Of a stretch of DNA of 64,000 bases, positions 48,689 to 62,500 are shown piece after piece. The DNA is from Limanda limanda (Eukaryota > Chordata > Actinopteri > Pleuronectiformes > Pleuronectidae). Position 1 is the first letter of the stretch, and each line of letters begins with the position of its first letter. The position numbers and the translations under genes were made by a program. The notes beneath the pieces are model-generated. The model searched no databases, had not been told where the DNA came from, and saw nothing but the letters and a program-made list of their open reading frames with translations. Where the stretch lies: assembly GCF_963576545.1 (NCBI RefSeq), contig NW_026870397.1:310001-374000 (forward strand), read 5' to 3'.

Positions 48689-51600
48689 TTTGTGAAGGTC
48701 GGAGAGACTTGCAAGTAGGCTCTACCCCCACTAAATGGGGTTGCGCGCATCGATCGGTACCATCCTTGAGCTTCTCCGACTTTCGGAAGGGTTAGGGTTA
48801 GGGTTAGGGATGAAAGCACATAGGAGAAAGAGATATTCTTGAATAACTTTTTTTGTGAAGGTCGGAGAGACTTGCAAGTAGGCTCTACCCCCACTAAATG
48901 GGGTAGCGCGCATCGATCGGTACCATCCTTGAGCTTCTCCGACTTTCGGAAGGGTTAGGGTTAGGGTTAGGGATGAAAGCACATAGGAGAAAGAGATATT
49001 CTTGAATAACTTTTTTTGTGAAGGTCGGAGAGACTTGCAAGTAGGCTCTACCCCCACTAAATGGGGTTGCGCGCATCGATCGGTACCATCCTTGAGCTTC
49101 TCCGACTTTCGGAAGGGTTAGGGTTAGGGTTAGGGATGAAAGCACATAGGAGAAAGAGATATTCTTGAATAACTTTTTTTGTGAAGGTCGGAGAGACTTG
49201 GAAAGTGGTTGCATCTGGACTAATTTGGGTCCTGCGGATCGATTGGTACCATCCCCGAGCTTGTACGACCTTCGGAAGAGGTCGACCGACGAAATTCCCC
49301 CAAATCTGAGGAGATATTCTTGAATAACTTTTTTTGTGAAGGTCGGAGAGACTTGCAAGTAGGCTCTACCCCCACTAAATGGGGTAGCGCGCATCGATCG
49401 GTACCATCCTTGAGCTTCTCCGACTTTCGGAAGGGTTAGGGTTAGGGTTAGGGATGAAAGCACATAGGAGAAAGAGATATTCTTGAATAACTTTTTTTGT
49501 GAAGGTCGGAGAGACTTGGAAAGTGGTTGCATCTGGACTAATTTGGGTCCTGCGGATCGATTGGTACCATCCCCGAGCTTGTACGACCTTCGGAAGAGGT
49601 CGACCGACGAAATTCCCCCAAATCTGAGGAGATATTCTTGAATAACTTTTTTTGTGAAGGTCGGAGAGACTTGCAAGTAGGCTATACCCCCACTAAATGG
49701 GTTTGCGCGCATCGATCGGTACCATCCTTGAGCTTCTCCGACTTTCGGAAGGGATAGGGTTAGGGTTAGGGATGAAAGCACATAGGAGAAAGAGATATTC
49801 TTGAATAACTTTTTTTGTGAAGGTCGGAGAGACTTGGAAAGTGGTTGCATCTGGACTAATTTGGGTCCTGCGGATCGATTGGTACCATCCCCGAGCTTGT
49901 ACGACCTTCGGAAGAGGTCGACCGACGAAATTCCCCCAAATCTGAGGAGATATTCTTGAATAACTTTTTTTGTGAAGGTCGGAGAGACTTGCAAGTAGGC
50001 TCTACCCCCACTAAATGGGGTTGCGCGCATCGATCGGTACCATCCTTGAGCTTCTCCGACTTTCGGAAGGGTTAGGGTTAGGGTTAGGGATGAAAGCACA
50101 TAGGAGAAAGAGATATTCTTGAATAACTTTTTTTGTGAAGGTCGGAGAGACTTGCAAGTAGGCTCTACCCCCACTAAATGGGGTAGCGCGCATCGATCGG
50201 TACCATCCTTGAGCTTCTCCGACTTTCGGAAGGGTTAGGGTTAGGGTTAGGGATGAAAGCACATAGGAGAAAGAGATATTCTTGAATAACTTTTTTTGTG
50301 AAGGTCGGAGAGACTTGCAAGTAGGCTCTACCCCCACTAAATGGGGTTGCGCGCATCGATCGGTACCATCCTTGAGCTTCTCCGACTTTCGGAAGGGTTA
50401 GGGTTAGGGTTAGGGATGAAAGCACATAGGAGAAAGAGATATTCTTGAATAACTTTTTTTGTGAAAGTCGGAGAGACTTGGAAAGTGGTTGCATCTGGAC
50501 TAATTTGGGTCCTGCGGATCGATTGGTACCATCCCCGAGCTTGTACGACCTTCGGAAGAGGTCGACCGACGAAATTCCCCCAAATCTGAGGAGATATTCT
50601 TGAATAACTTTTTTTGTGAAGGTCGGAGAGACTTGCAAGTAGGCTCTACCCCCACTAAATGGGGTAGCGCGCATCGATCGGTACCATCCTTGAGCTTCTC
50701 CGACTTTCGGAAGGGTTAGGGTTAGGGTTAGGGATGAAAGCACATAGGAGAAAGAGATATTCTTGAATAACTTTTTTTGTGAAGGTCGGAGAGACTTGCA
50801 AGTAGGCTCTACCCCCACTAAATGGGGTAGCGCACATCGATCGGTACCATCTTTGAGCTTCTCCGACTTTCGGAAGGGTTAGGGTTAGGGTTAGGGATGA
50901 AAGCACATAGGAGAAAGAGATATTCTTGAATAACTTTTTTTGTGAAGGTCGGAGAGACTTGGAAAGTGGTTGCATCTGGACTAATTTGGGTCCTGCGGAT
51001 CGATTGGTACCATCCCCGAGCTTGTACGACCTTCGGAAGAGGTCGACCGACGAAATTCCCCCAAATCTGAGGAGATATTCTTGAATAACTTTTTTTGTGA
51101 AGGTCGGAGAGACTTGCAAGTAGGCTATACCCCCACTAAATGGGGTTGCGCGCATCGATCGGTACCATCCTTGAGCTTCTCCGACTTTCGGAAGGGATAG
51201 GGTTAGGGTTAGGGATGAAAGCACATAGGAGAAAGAGATATTCTTGAATAACTTTTTTTGTGAAGGTCGGAGAGACTTGGAAAGTGGTTGCATCTGGACT
51301 AATTTGGGTCCTGCGGATCGATTGGTACCATCCCCGAGCTTGTACGACCTTCGGAAGAGGTCGACCGACGAAATTCCCCCAAATCTGAGGAGATATTCTT
51401 GAATAACTTTTTTTGTGAAGGTCGGAGAGACTTGCAAGTAGGCTCTACCCCCACTAAATGGGGTAGCGCGCATCGATCGGTACCATCCTTGAGCTTCTCC
51501 GACTTTCGGAAGGGTTAGGGTTAGGGTTAGGGATGAAAGCACATAGGAGAAAGAGATATTCTTGAATAACTTTTTTTGTGAAGGTCGGAGAGACTTGCAA

Positions 51601-54600
51601 GTAGGCTCTACCCCCACTAAATGGGGTAGCGCACATCGATCGGTACCATCTTTGAGCTTCTCCGACTTTCGGAAGGGTTAGGGTTAGGGTTAGGGATGAA
51701 AGCACATAGGAGAAAGAGATATTCTTGAATAACTTTTTTTGTGAAGGTCGGAGAGACTTGGAAAGTGGTTGCATCTGGACTAATTTGGGTCCTGCGGATC
51801 GATTGGTACCATCCCCGAGCTTGTACGACCTTCGGAAGAGGTCGACCGACGAAATTCCCCCAAATCTGAGGAGATATTCTTGAATAACTTTTTTTGTGAA
51901 GGTCGGAGAGACTTGCAAGTAGGCTATACCCCCACTAAATGGGGTTGCGCGCATCGATCGGTACCATCCTTGAGCTTCTCCGACTTTCGGAAGGGATAGG
52001 GTTAGGGTTAGGGATGAAAGCACATAGGAGAAAGAGATATTCTTGAATAACTTTTTTTGTGAAGGTCGGAGAGACTTGGAAAGTGGTTGCATCTGGACTA
52101 ATTTGGGTCCTGCGGATCGATTGGTACCATCCTTGAGCTTGTACGACCTTCGGAAGAGGTCGACCGACGAAATTCCCCCAAATCTGAGGAGATATTCTTG
52201 AATAACTTTTTTTGTGAAGGTCGGAGAGACTTGCAAGTAGGCTCTACCCCCACTAAATGGGGTAGCGCGCATCGATCGGTACCATCCTTGAGCTTCTCCG
52301 ACTTTCGGAAGGGTTAGGGTTAGGGTTAGGGATGAAAGCACATAGGAGAAAGAGATATTCTTGAATAACTTTTTTTGTGAAGGTCGGAGAGACTTGCAAG
52401 TAGGCTCTACCCCCACTAAATGGGGTAGCGCGCATCGATCGGTACCATCCTTGAGCTTCTCCGACTTTCGGAAGGGTTAGGGTTAGGGTTAGGGATGAAA
52501 GCACATAGGAGAAAGAGATATTCTTGAATAACTTTTTTTGTGAAGGTCGGAGAGACTTGGAAAGTGGTTGCATCTGGACTAATTTGGGTCCTGCGGATCG
52601 ATTGGTACCATCCCCGAGCTTGTACGACCTTCGGAAGAGGTCGACCGACGAAATTCCCCCAAATCTGAGGAGATATTCTTGAATAACTTTTTTTGTGAAG
52701 GTCGGAGAGACTTGCAAGTAGGCTCTACCCCCACTAAATGGGGTAGCGCGCATCGATCGGTACCATCCTCGAGCTTCTCCGACTTTCGGAAGGGTTAGGG
52801 TTAGGGTTAGGGATGAAAGCACATAGGAGAAAGAGATATTCTTGAATAACTTTTTTTGTGAAGGTCGGAGAGACTTGCAAGTAGGCTCTACCCCCACTAA
52901 ATGGGGTAGCGCGCATCGATCGGTACCATCCTTGAGCTTCTCCGACTTTCGGAAGGGTTAGGGTTAGGGATGAAAGCACATAGGAGAAAGAGATATTCTT
53001 GAATAACTTTTTTTGTGAAGGTCGAAGAGACTTGGAAAGTGGTTGCATCTGGACTAATTTGGGTCCTGCGGATCGATTGGTACCATCCCCGAGCTTGTAC
53101 GACCTTCGGAAGAGGTCGACCGACGAAATTCCCCCAAATCTGAGGAGATATTCTTGAATAACTTTTTTTGTGAAGGTCGGAGAGACTTGCAAGTAGGCTC
53201 TACCCCCACTAAATGGGGTAGCGCGCATCGATCGGTACCATCCTTGAGCTTCTCCGACTTTCGGAAGGGTTAGGGTTAGGGTTAGGGATGAAAGCACATA
53301 GGAGAAAGAGATATTCTTGAATAACTTTTTTTGTGAAGGTCGGAGAGACTTGCAAGTAGGCTCTACCCCCACTAAATGGGGTAGCGCGCATCGATCGGTA
53401 CCATCCTTGAGCTTCTCCGACTTTCGGAAGGGTTAGGGTTAGGGTTAGGGATGAAAGCACATAGGAGAAAGAGATATTCTTGAATAACTTTTTTTGTGAA
53501 GGTCGGAGAGACTTGGAAAGTGGTTGCATCTGGACTAATTTGGGTCCTGCGGATCGATTGGTACCATCCCCGAGCTTGTACGACCTTCGGAAGAGGTCGA
53601 CCGACGAAATTCCCCCAAATCTGAGGAGATATTCTTGAATAACTTTTTTTGTGAAGGTCGGAGAGACTTGCAAGTAGGCTATACCCCCACTAAATGGGGT
53701 TGCGCGCATCGATCGGTACCATCCTTGAGCTTTTCCGACTTTCGGAAGGGATAGGGTTAGGGTTAGGGATGAAAGCACATAGGAGAAAGAGATATTCTTG
53801 AATAACTTTTTTTGTGAAGGTCGGAGAGACTTGGAAAGTGGTTGCATCTGGACTAATTTGGGTCCTGCGGATCGATTGGTACCATCCCCGAGCTTGTACA
53901 ACCTTCGGAAGAGGTCGACCGACGAAATTCCCCCAAATCTGAGGAGATATTCTTGAATAACTTTTTTTGTGAAGGTCGGAGAGACTTGCAAGTAGGCTCT
54001 ACCCCCACTAAATGGGGTTGCGCGCATCGATCGGTACCATCCTTGAGCTTCTCCGACTTTCGGAAGGGTTAGGGTTAGGGTTAGGGATGAAAGCACATAG
54101 GAGAAAGAGATATTCTTGAATAACTTTTTTTGTGAAGGTCGGAGAGACTTGCAAGTAGGCTCTACCCCCACTAAATGGGGTAGCGCGCATCGATCGGTAC
54201 CATCCTTGAGCTTCTCCGACTTTCGGAAGGGTTAGGGTTAGGGATGAAAGCACATAGGAGAAAGAGATATTCTTGAATAACTTTTTTTGTGAAGGTCGGA
54301 GAGACTTGCAAGTAGGCTCTACCCCCACTAAATGGGGTTGCGCGCATCGATCGGTACCATCCTTGAGCTTCTCCGACTTTCGGAAGGGTTAGGGTTAGGG
54401 TTAGGGATGAAAGCACATAGGAGAAAGAGATATTCTTGAATAACTTTTTTTGTGAAGGTCGGAGAGACTTGGAAAGTGGTTGCATCTGGACTAATTTGGG
54501 TCCTGCGGATCGATTGGTACCATCCCCGAGCTTGTACGACCTTCGGAAGAGGTCGACCGACGAAATTCCCCCAAATCTGAGGAGATATTCTTGAATAACT

Positions 54601-56527
54601 TTTTTTGTGAAGGTCGGAGAGACTTGCAAGTAGGCTCTACCCCCACTAAATGGGGTAGCGCACATCGATCGGTACCATCCTTGAGCTTCTCCGACTTTCG
54701 GAAGGGTTAGGGTTAGGGTTAGGGATGAAAGCACATAGGAGAAAGAGATATTCTTGAATAACTTTTTTTGTGAAGGTCGGAGAGACTTGCAAGTAGGCTA
54801 TACCCCCCCTAAATGGGGTAGCGCACATCGATCGGTACCATCCTTGAGCTTCTCCGACTTTCGGAAGGGTTAGGGTTAGGGTTAGGGATGAAAGCACATA
54901 GGAGAAAGAGATATTCTTGAATAACTTTTTTTGTGAAGGTCGGAGAGACTTGGAAAGTGGTTGCATCTGGACTAATTTGGGTCCTGCGGATCGATTGGTA
55001 CCATCCCCGAGCTTGTACGACCTTCGGAAGAGGTCGACCGACGAAATTCCCCCAAATCTGAGGAGATATTCTTGAATAACTTTTTTTGTGAAGGTCGGAG
55101 AGACTTGCAAGTAGGCTATACCCCCACTAAATGGGGTTGCGCGCATCGATCGGTACCATCCTTGAGCTTCTCCGACTTTCGGAAGGGATAGGGTTAGGGT
55201 TAGGGATGAAAGCACATAGGAGAAAGAGATATTCTTGAATAACTTTTTTTGTGAAGGTCGGAGAGACTTGGAAAGTGGTTGCATCTGGACTAATTTGGGT
55301 CCTGCGGATCGATTGGTACCATCCCCGAGCTTGTACGACCTTCGGAAGAGGTCGACCGACGAAATTCCCCCAAATCTGAGGAGATATTCTTGAATAACTT
55401 TTTTTGTGAAGGTCGGAGAGACTTGCAAGTAGGCTCTACCCCCACTAAATGGGGTAGCGCGCATCGATCGGTACCATCCTTGAGCTTCTCCGACTTTCGG
55501 AAGGGTTAGGGTTAGGGTTAGGGATGAAAGCACATAGGAGAAAGAGATATTCTTGAATAACTTTTTTTGTGAAGGTCGGAGAGACTTGCAAGTAGGCTCT
55601 ACCCCCACTAAATGGGGTAGCGCACATCGATCGGTACCATCCTTGAGCTTCTCCGACTTTCGGAAGGGTTAGGGTTAGGGTTAGGGATGAAAGCACATAG
55701 GAGAAAGAGATATTCTTGAATAACTTTTTTTGTGAAGGTCGGAGAGACTTGCAAGTAGGCTCTACCCCCACTAAATGGGGTAGCGCGCATCGATCGGTAC
55801 CATCCTTGAGCTTCTCCGACTTTCGGAAGGGTTAGGGTTAGGGTTAGGGATGAAAGCACATAGGAGAAAGAGATATTCTTGAATAACTTTTTTTGTGAAG
55901 GTCGGAGAGACTTGCAAGTAGGCTCTACCCCCACTAAATGGGGTTGCGCGCATCGATCGGTACCATCCTTGAGCTTCTCCGACTTTCGGAAGGGTTAGGG
56001 TTAGGGTTAGGGATGAAAGCACATAGGAGAAAGAGATATTCTTGAATAACTTTTTTTGTGAAGGTCGGAGAGACTTGGAAAGTGGTTGCATCTGGACTAA
56101 TTTGGGTCCTGCGGATCGATTGGTACCATCCCCGAGCTTGTAAGACCTTCGGAAGAGGTCGACCGACGAAATTCCCCCAAATCTGAGGAGATATTCTTGA
56201 ATAACTTTTTTTGTGAAGGTCGGAGAGACTTGCAAGTAGGCTCTACCCCCACTAAATGGGGTAGCGCGCATCGATCGGTACCATCCTTGAGCTTCTCCGA
56301 CTTTCGGAAGGGTTAGGGTTAGGGTTAGGGATGAAAGCACATAGGAGAAAGAGATATTCTTGAATAACTTTTTTTGTGAAGGTCGGAGAGACTTGGAAAG
56401 TGGTTGCATCTGGACTAATTTGGGTCCTGCGGATCGATTGGTACCATCCCCGAGCTTGTACGACCTTCGGAAGAGGTTGACCGACGAAATTCCCCCAAAT
56501 CTGAGGAGATATTCTTGAATAACTTTT

Positions 56528-59500
56528 TTTGTGAAGGTCGGAGAGACTTTCAGGTAGGCTCTACCCCCACTAAATGGGGTAGCGCGCATCGATCGGTACC
56601 ATCCTTGAGCTTCTCCGACTTTCGGAAGGGTTAGGGTTAGGGTTAGGGATGAAAGCACATAGGAGAAAGAGATATTCTTGAATAACTTTTTTTGTGAAGG
56701 TCGGAGAGACTTGCAAGTAGGCTCTACCCCCACTAAATGGGGTAGCGCGCATCGATCGGTACCATCCTTGAGCTTCTCCGACTTTCGGAAGGGTTAGGGT
56801 TAGGGTTAGGGATGAAAGCACATAGGAGAAAGAGATATTCTTGAATAACTTTTTTTGTGAAGGTCGGAGAGACTTGGAAAGTGGTTGCATCTGGACTAAT
56901 TTGGGTCCTGCGGATCGATTGGTACCATCCCCGAGCTTGTACGACCTTCGGAAGAGGTCGACCGACGAAATTCCCCCAAATCTGAGGAGATATTCTTGAA
57001 TAACTTTTTTTGTGAAGGTCGGAGAGACTTGCAAGTAGGCTCTACCCCCACTAAATGGGGTAGCGCGCATCGATCGGTACCATCCTTGAGCTTCTCCGAC
57101 TTTCGGAAGGGTTAGGGTTAGGGTTAGGGATGAAAGCACATAGGAGAAAGAGATATTCTTGAATAACTTTTTTTGTGAAGGTCGGAGAGACTTGCAAGTT
57201 GGCTCTACCCCCACTAAATGGAGTAGCGCGCATCGATCGGTACCATCCTTGAGCTTCTCCGACTTTCGGAAGGGTTAGGGTTAGGGTTAGGGATGAAAGC
57301 ACATAGGAGAAAGAGATATTCTTGAATAACTTTTTTTGTGAAGGTCGGAGAGACTTGGAAAGTGGTTGCATCTGGACTAATTTGGGTCCTGCGGATCGAT
57401 TGGTACCATCCCCGAGCTTGTACGACCTTCGGAAGAGGTCGACCGACGAAATTCCCCCAAATCTGAGGAGATATTCTTGAATAACTTTTTTTGTGAAGGT
57501 CGGAGAGACTTGCAAGTAGGCTCTACCCCCACTAAATGGGGTAGCGCGCATCGATCGGTACCATCCTTGAGCTTCTCCGACTTTCGGAAGGGTTAGGGTT
57601 AGGGTTAGGGATGAAAGCACATAGGAGAAAGAGATATTCTTGAATAACTTTTTTTGTGAAGGTCGGAGAGACTTGCAAGTAGGCTCTACCCCCACTAAAT
57701 GGAGTAGCGCGCATCGATCGGTACCATCCTTGAGCTTCTCCGACTTTCGGAAGGGTTAGGGTTAGGGTTAGGGATGAAAGCACATAGGAGAAAGAGATAT
57801 TCTTGAATAACTTTTTTTGTGAAGGTCGGAGAGACTTGGAAAGTGGTTGCATCTGGACTAATTTGGGTCCTGCGGATCGATTGGTACCATCCCCGAGCTT
57901 GTACGATCTTCGGAAGAGGTCGACCGACGAAATTCCCCCAAATCTGAGGAGATATTCTTGAATAACTTTTTTTGTGAAGGTCGGAGAGACTTGCAAGTAG
58001 GCTCTACCCCCACTAAATGGGGTAGCGCGCATCGATCGGTACCATCCTTGAGCTTCTCCGACTTTCGGAAGGGTTAGGGTTAGGGTTAGGGATGAAAGCA
58101 CATAGGAGAAAGAGATATTCTTGAATAACTTTTTTTGTGAAGGTCGGAGAGACTTGGAAAGTGGTTGCATCTGGACTAATTTGGGTCCTGCGGATCGATT
58201 GGTACCATCCCCGAGCTTGTACGACCTTCGGAAGAGGTCGACCGACGAAATTCCCCCAAATCTGAGGAGATATTCTTGAATAACTTTTTTTGTGAAGGTC
58301 GGAGAGACTTGCAAGTAGGCTATACCCCCACTAAATGGGGTTGCGCGCATCGATCGGTACCATCCTTGAGCTTCTCCGACTTTCGGAAGGGATAGGGTTA
58401 GGGTTAGGGATGAAAGCACATAGGAGAAAGAGATATTCTTGAATAACTTTTTTTGTGAAGGTCGGAGAGACTTGGAAAGTGGTTGCATCTGGACTAATTT
58501 GGGTCCTGCGGATCGATTGGTACCATCCCCGAGCTTGTACGACCTTCGGAAGAGGTCGACCGACGAAATTCCCCCAAATCTGAGGAGATATTCTTGAATA
58601 ACTTTTTTTGTGAAGGTCGGAGAGACTTGCAAGTAGGCTCTACCCCCACTAAATGGGGTTGCGCGCATCGATCGGTACCATCCTTGAGCTTCTCCGACTT
58701 TCGGAAGGGTTAGGGTTAGGGTTAGGGATGAAAGCACATAGGAGAAAGAGATATTCTTGAATAACTTTTTTTGTGAAGGTCGGAGAGACTTGCAAGTAGG
58801 CTCTACCCCCACTAAATGGAGTAGCGCGCATCGATCGGTACCATCCTTGAGCTTCTCCGACTTTCGGAAGGGTTAGGGTTAGGGTTAGGGATGAAAGCAC
58901 ATAGGAGAAAGAGATATTCTTGAATAACTTTTTTTGTGAAGGTCGGAGAGACTTGGAAAGTGGTTGCATCTGGACTAATTTGGGTCCTGCGGATCGATTG
59001 GTACCATCCCCGAGCTTGTACGACCTTCGGAAGAGGTCGACCGACGAAATTCCCCCAAATCTGAGGAGATATTCTTGAATAACTTTTTTTGTGAAGGTCG
59101 GAGAGACTTGCAAGTAGGCTCTACCCCCACTAAATGGGGTAGCGCGCATCGATCGGTACCATCCTTGAGCTTCTCCGACTTTCGGAAGGGTTAGGGTTAG
59201 GGTTAGGGATGAAAGCACATAGGAGAAAGAGATATTCTTGAATAACTTTTTTTGTGAAGGTCGGAGAGACTTGGAAAGTGGTTGCATCTGGACTAATTTG
59301 GGTCCTGCGGATCGATTGGTACCATCCCCGAGCTTGTACGACCTTCGGAAGAGGTCGACCGACGAAATTCCCCCAAATCTGAGGAGATATTCTTGAATAA
59401 CTTTTTTTGTGAAGGTCGGAGAGACTTGCAAGTAGGCTATACCCCCACTAAATGGGGTTGCGCGCATCGATCGGTACCATCCTTGAGCTTCTCCGACTTT

Positions 59501-62500
59501 CGGAAGGGATAGGGTTAGGGTTAGGGATGAAAGCACATAGGAGAAAGAGATATTCTTGAATAACTTTTTTTGTGAAGGTCGGAGAGACTTGGAAAGTGGT
59601 TGCATCTGGACTAATTTGGGTCCTGCGGATCGATTGGTACCATCCCCGAGCTTGTACGACCTTCGGAAGAGGTCGACCGACGAAATTCCCCCAAATCTGA
59701 GGAGATATTCTTGAATAACTTTTTTTGTGAAGGTCGGAGAGACTTGCAAGTAGGCTCTACCCCCACTAAATGGGGTTGCGCGCATCGATCGGTACCATCC
59801 TTGAGCTTCTCCGACTTTCGGAAGGGTTAGGGTTAGGGTTAGGGATGAAAGCACATAGGAGAAAGAGATATTCTTGAATAACTTTTTTTGTGAAGGTCGG
59901 AGAGACTTGCAAGTAGGCTCTACCCCCACTAAATGGGGTAGCGCGCATCGATCGGTACCATCCTTGAGCTTCTCCGACTTTCGGAAGGGTTAGGGTTAGG
60001 GTTAGGGATGAAAGCACATAGGAGAAAGAGATATTCTTGAATAACTTTTTTTGTGAAGGTCGGAGAGACTTGCAAGTAGGCTCTACCCCCACTAAATGGG
60101 GTTGCGCGCATCGATCGGTACCATCCTTGAGCTTCTCCGACTTTCGGAAGGGTTAGGGTTAGGGTTAGGGATGAAAGCACATAGGAGAAAGAGATATTCT
60201 TGAATAACTTTTTTTGTGAAAGTCGGAGAGACTTGGAAAGTGGTTGCATCTGGACTAATTTGGGTCCTGCGGATCGATTGGTACCATCCCCGAGCTTGTA
60301 CGACCTTCGGAAGAGGTCGACCGACGAAATTCCCCCAAATCTGAGGAGATATTCTTGAATAACTTTTTTTGTGAAGGTCGGAGAGACTTGCAAGTAGGCT
60401 CTACCCCCACTAAATGGGGTAGCGCGCATCGATCGGTACCATCCTTGAGCTTCTCCGACTTTCGGAAGGGTTAGGGTTAGGGTTAGGGATGAAAGCACAT
60501 AGGAGAAAGAGATATTCTTGAATAACTTTTTTTGTGAAGGTCGGAGAGACTTGGAAAGTGGTTGCATCTGGACTAATTTGGGTCCTGCGGATCGATTGGT
60601 ACCATCCCCGAGCTTGTACGACCTTCGGAAGAGGTCGACCGACGAAATTCCCCCAAATCTGAGGAGATATTCTTGAATAACTTTTTTTGTGAAGGTCGGA
60701 GAGACTTGCAAGTAGGCTATACCCCCACTAAATGGGGTTGCGCGCATCGATCGGTACCATCCTTGAGCTTCTCCGACTTTCGGAAGGGATAGGGTTAGGG
60801 TTAGGGATGAAAGCACATAGGAGAAAGAGATATTCTTGAATAACTTTTTTTGTGAAGGTCGGAGAGACTTGGAAAGTGGTTGCATCTGGACTAATTTGGG
60901 TCCTGCGGATCGATTGGTACCATCCCCGAGCTTGTACGACCTTCGGAAGAGGTCGACCGACGAAATTCCCCCAAATCTGAGGAGATATTCTTGAATAACT
61001 TTTTTTGTGAAGGTCGGAGAGACTTGCAAGTAGGCTCTACCCCCACTAAATGGGGTTGCGCGCATCGATCGGTACCATCCTTGAGCTTCTCCGACTTTCG
61101 GAAGGGTTAGGGTTAGGGTTAGGGATGAAAGCACATAGGAGAAAGAGATATTCTTGAATAACTTTTTTTGTGAAGGTCGGAGAGACTTGCAAGTAGGCTC
61201 TACCCCCACTAAATGGGGTAGCGCGCATCGATCGGTACCATCCTTGAGCTTCTCCGACTTTCGGAAGGGTTAGGGTTAGGGTTAGGGATGAAAGCACATA
61301 GGAGAAAGAGATATTCTTGAATAACTTTTTTTGTGAAGGTCGGAGAGACTTGCAAGTAGGCTCTACCCCCACTAAATGGGGTTGCGCGCATCGATCGGTA
61401 CCATCCTTGAGCTTCTCCGACTTTCGGAAGGGTTAGGGTTAGGGTTAGGGATGAAAGCACATAGGAGAAAGAGATATTCTTGAATAACTTTTTTTGTGAA
61501 AGTCGGAGAGACTTGGAAAGTGGTTGCATCTGGACTAATTTGGGTCCTGCGGATCGATTGGTACCATCCCCGAGCTTGTACGACCTTCGGAAGAGGTCGA
61601 CCGACGAAATTCCCCCAAATCTGAGGAGATATTCTTGAATAACTTTTTTTGTGAAGGTCGGAGAGACTTGCAAGTAGGCTCTACCCCCACTAAATGGGGT
61701 AGCGCGCATCGATCGGTACCATCCTTGAGCTTCTCCGACTTTCGGAAGGGTTAGGGTTAGGGTTAGGGATGAAAGCACATAGGAGAAAGAGATATTCTTG
61801 AATAACTTTTTTTGTGAAGGTCGGAGAGACTTGCAAGTAGGCTCTACCCCCACTAAATGGGGTAGCGCGCATCGATCGGTACCATCCTTGAGCTTCTCCG
61901 ACTTTCGGAAGGGTTAGGGTTAGGGATGAAAGCACATAGGAGAAAGAGATATTCTTGAATAACTTTTTTTGTGAAGGTCGGAGAGACTTGCAAGTAGGCT
62001 CTACCCCCACTAAATGGGGTTGCGCGCATCGATCGGTACCATCCTTGAGCTTCTCCGACTTTCGGAAGGGTTAGGGTTAGGGTTAGGGATGAAAGCACAT
62101 AGGAGAAAGAGATATTCTTGAATAACTTTTTTTGTGAAGGTCGGAGAGACTTGGAAAGTGGTTGCATCTGGACTAATTTGGGTCCTGCGGATCGATTGGT
62201 ACCATCCCCGAGCTTGTACGACCTTCGGAAGAGGTCGACCGACGAAATTCCCCCAAATCTGAGGAGATATTCTTGAATAACTTTTTTTGTGAAGGTCGGA
62301 GAGACTTGCAAGTAGGCTCTACCCCCACTAAATGGGGTAGCGCACATCGATCGGTACCATCCTTGAGCTTCTCCGACTTTCGGAAGGGTTAGGGTTAGGG
62401 TTAGGGATGAAAGCACATAGGAGAAAGAGATATTCTTGAATAACTTTTTTTGTGAAGGTCGGAGAGACTTGCAAGTAGGCTATACCCCCCCTAAATGGGG

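Larger units (their letters stand above)
45493..56527. repeat. 11,035 bp segment, copy 1
   Basis: Units 45493-50775 recur at 56528-61810 (offset 11035), and units 54129-56318 recur at 61811-64000 (offset 7682). Shared private marks: GTACGATCTTC (B 46781 and B 57816), GGAGTAGCG (46618/57653 and 47735/58770), GAAAGTCGG (B 50458 and B 61493), CCCCCCTAAAT (54767 and 62449), GTAAGACC (B 56055 and B 63737). Units 50776-54128 have no partner in copy 2. Confidence 0.92.
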
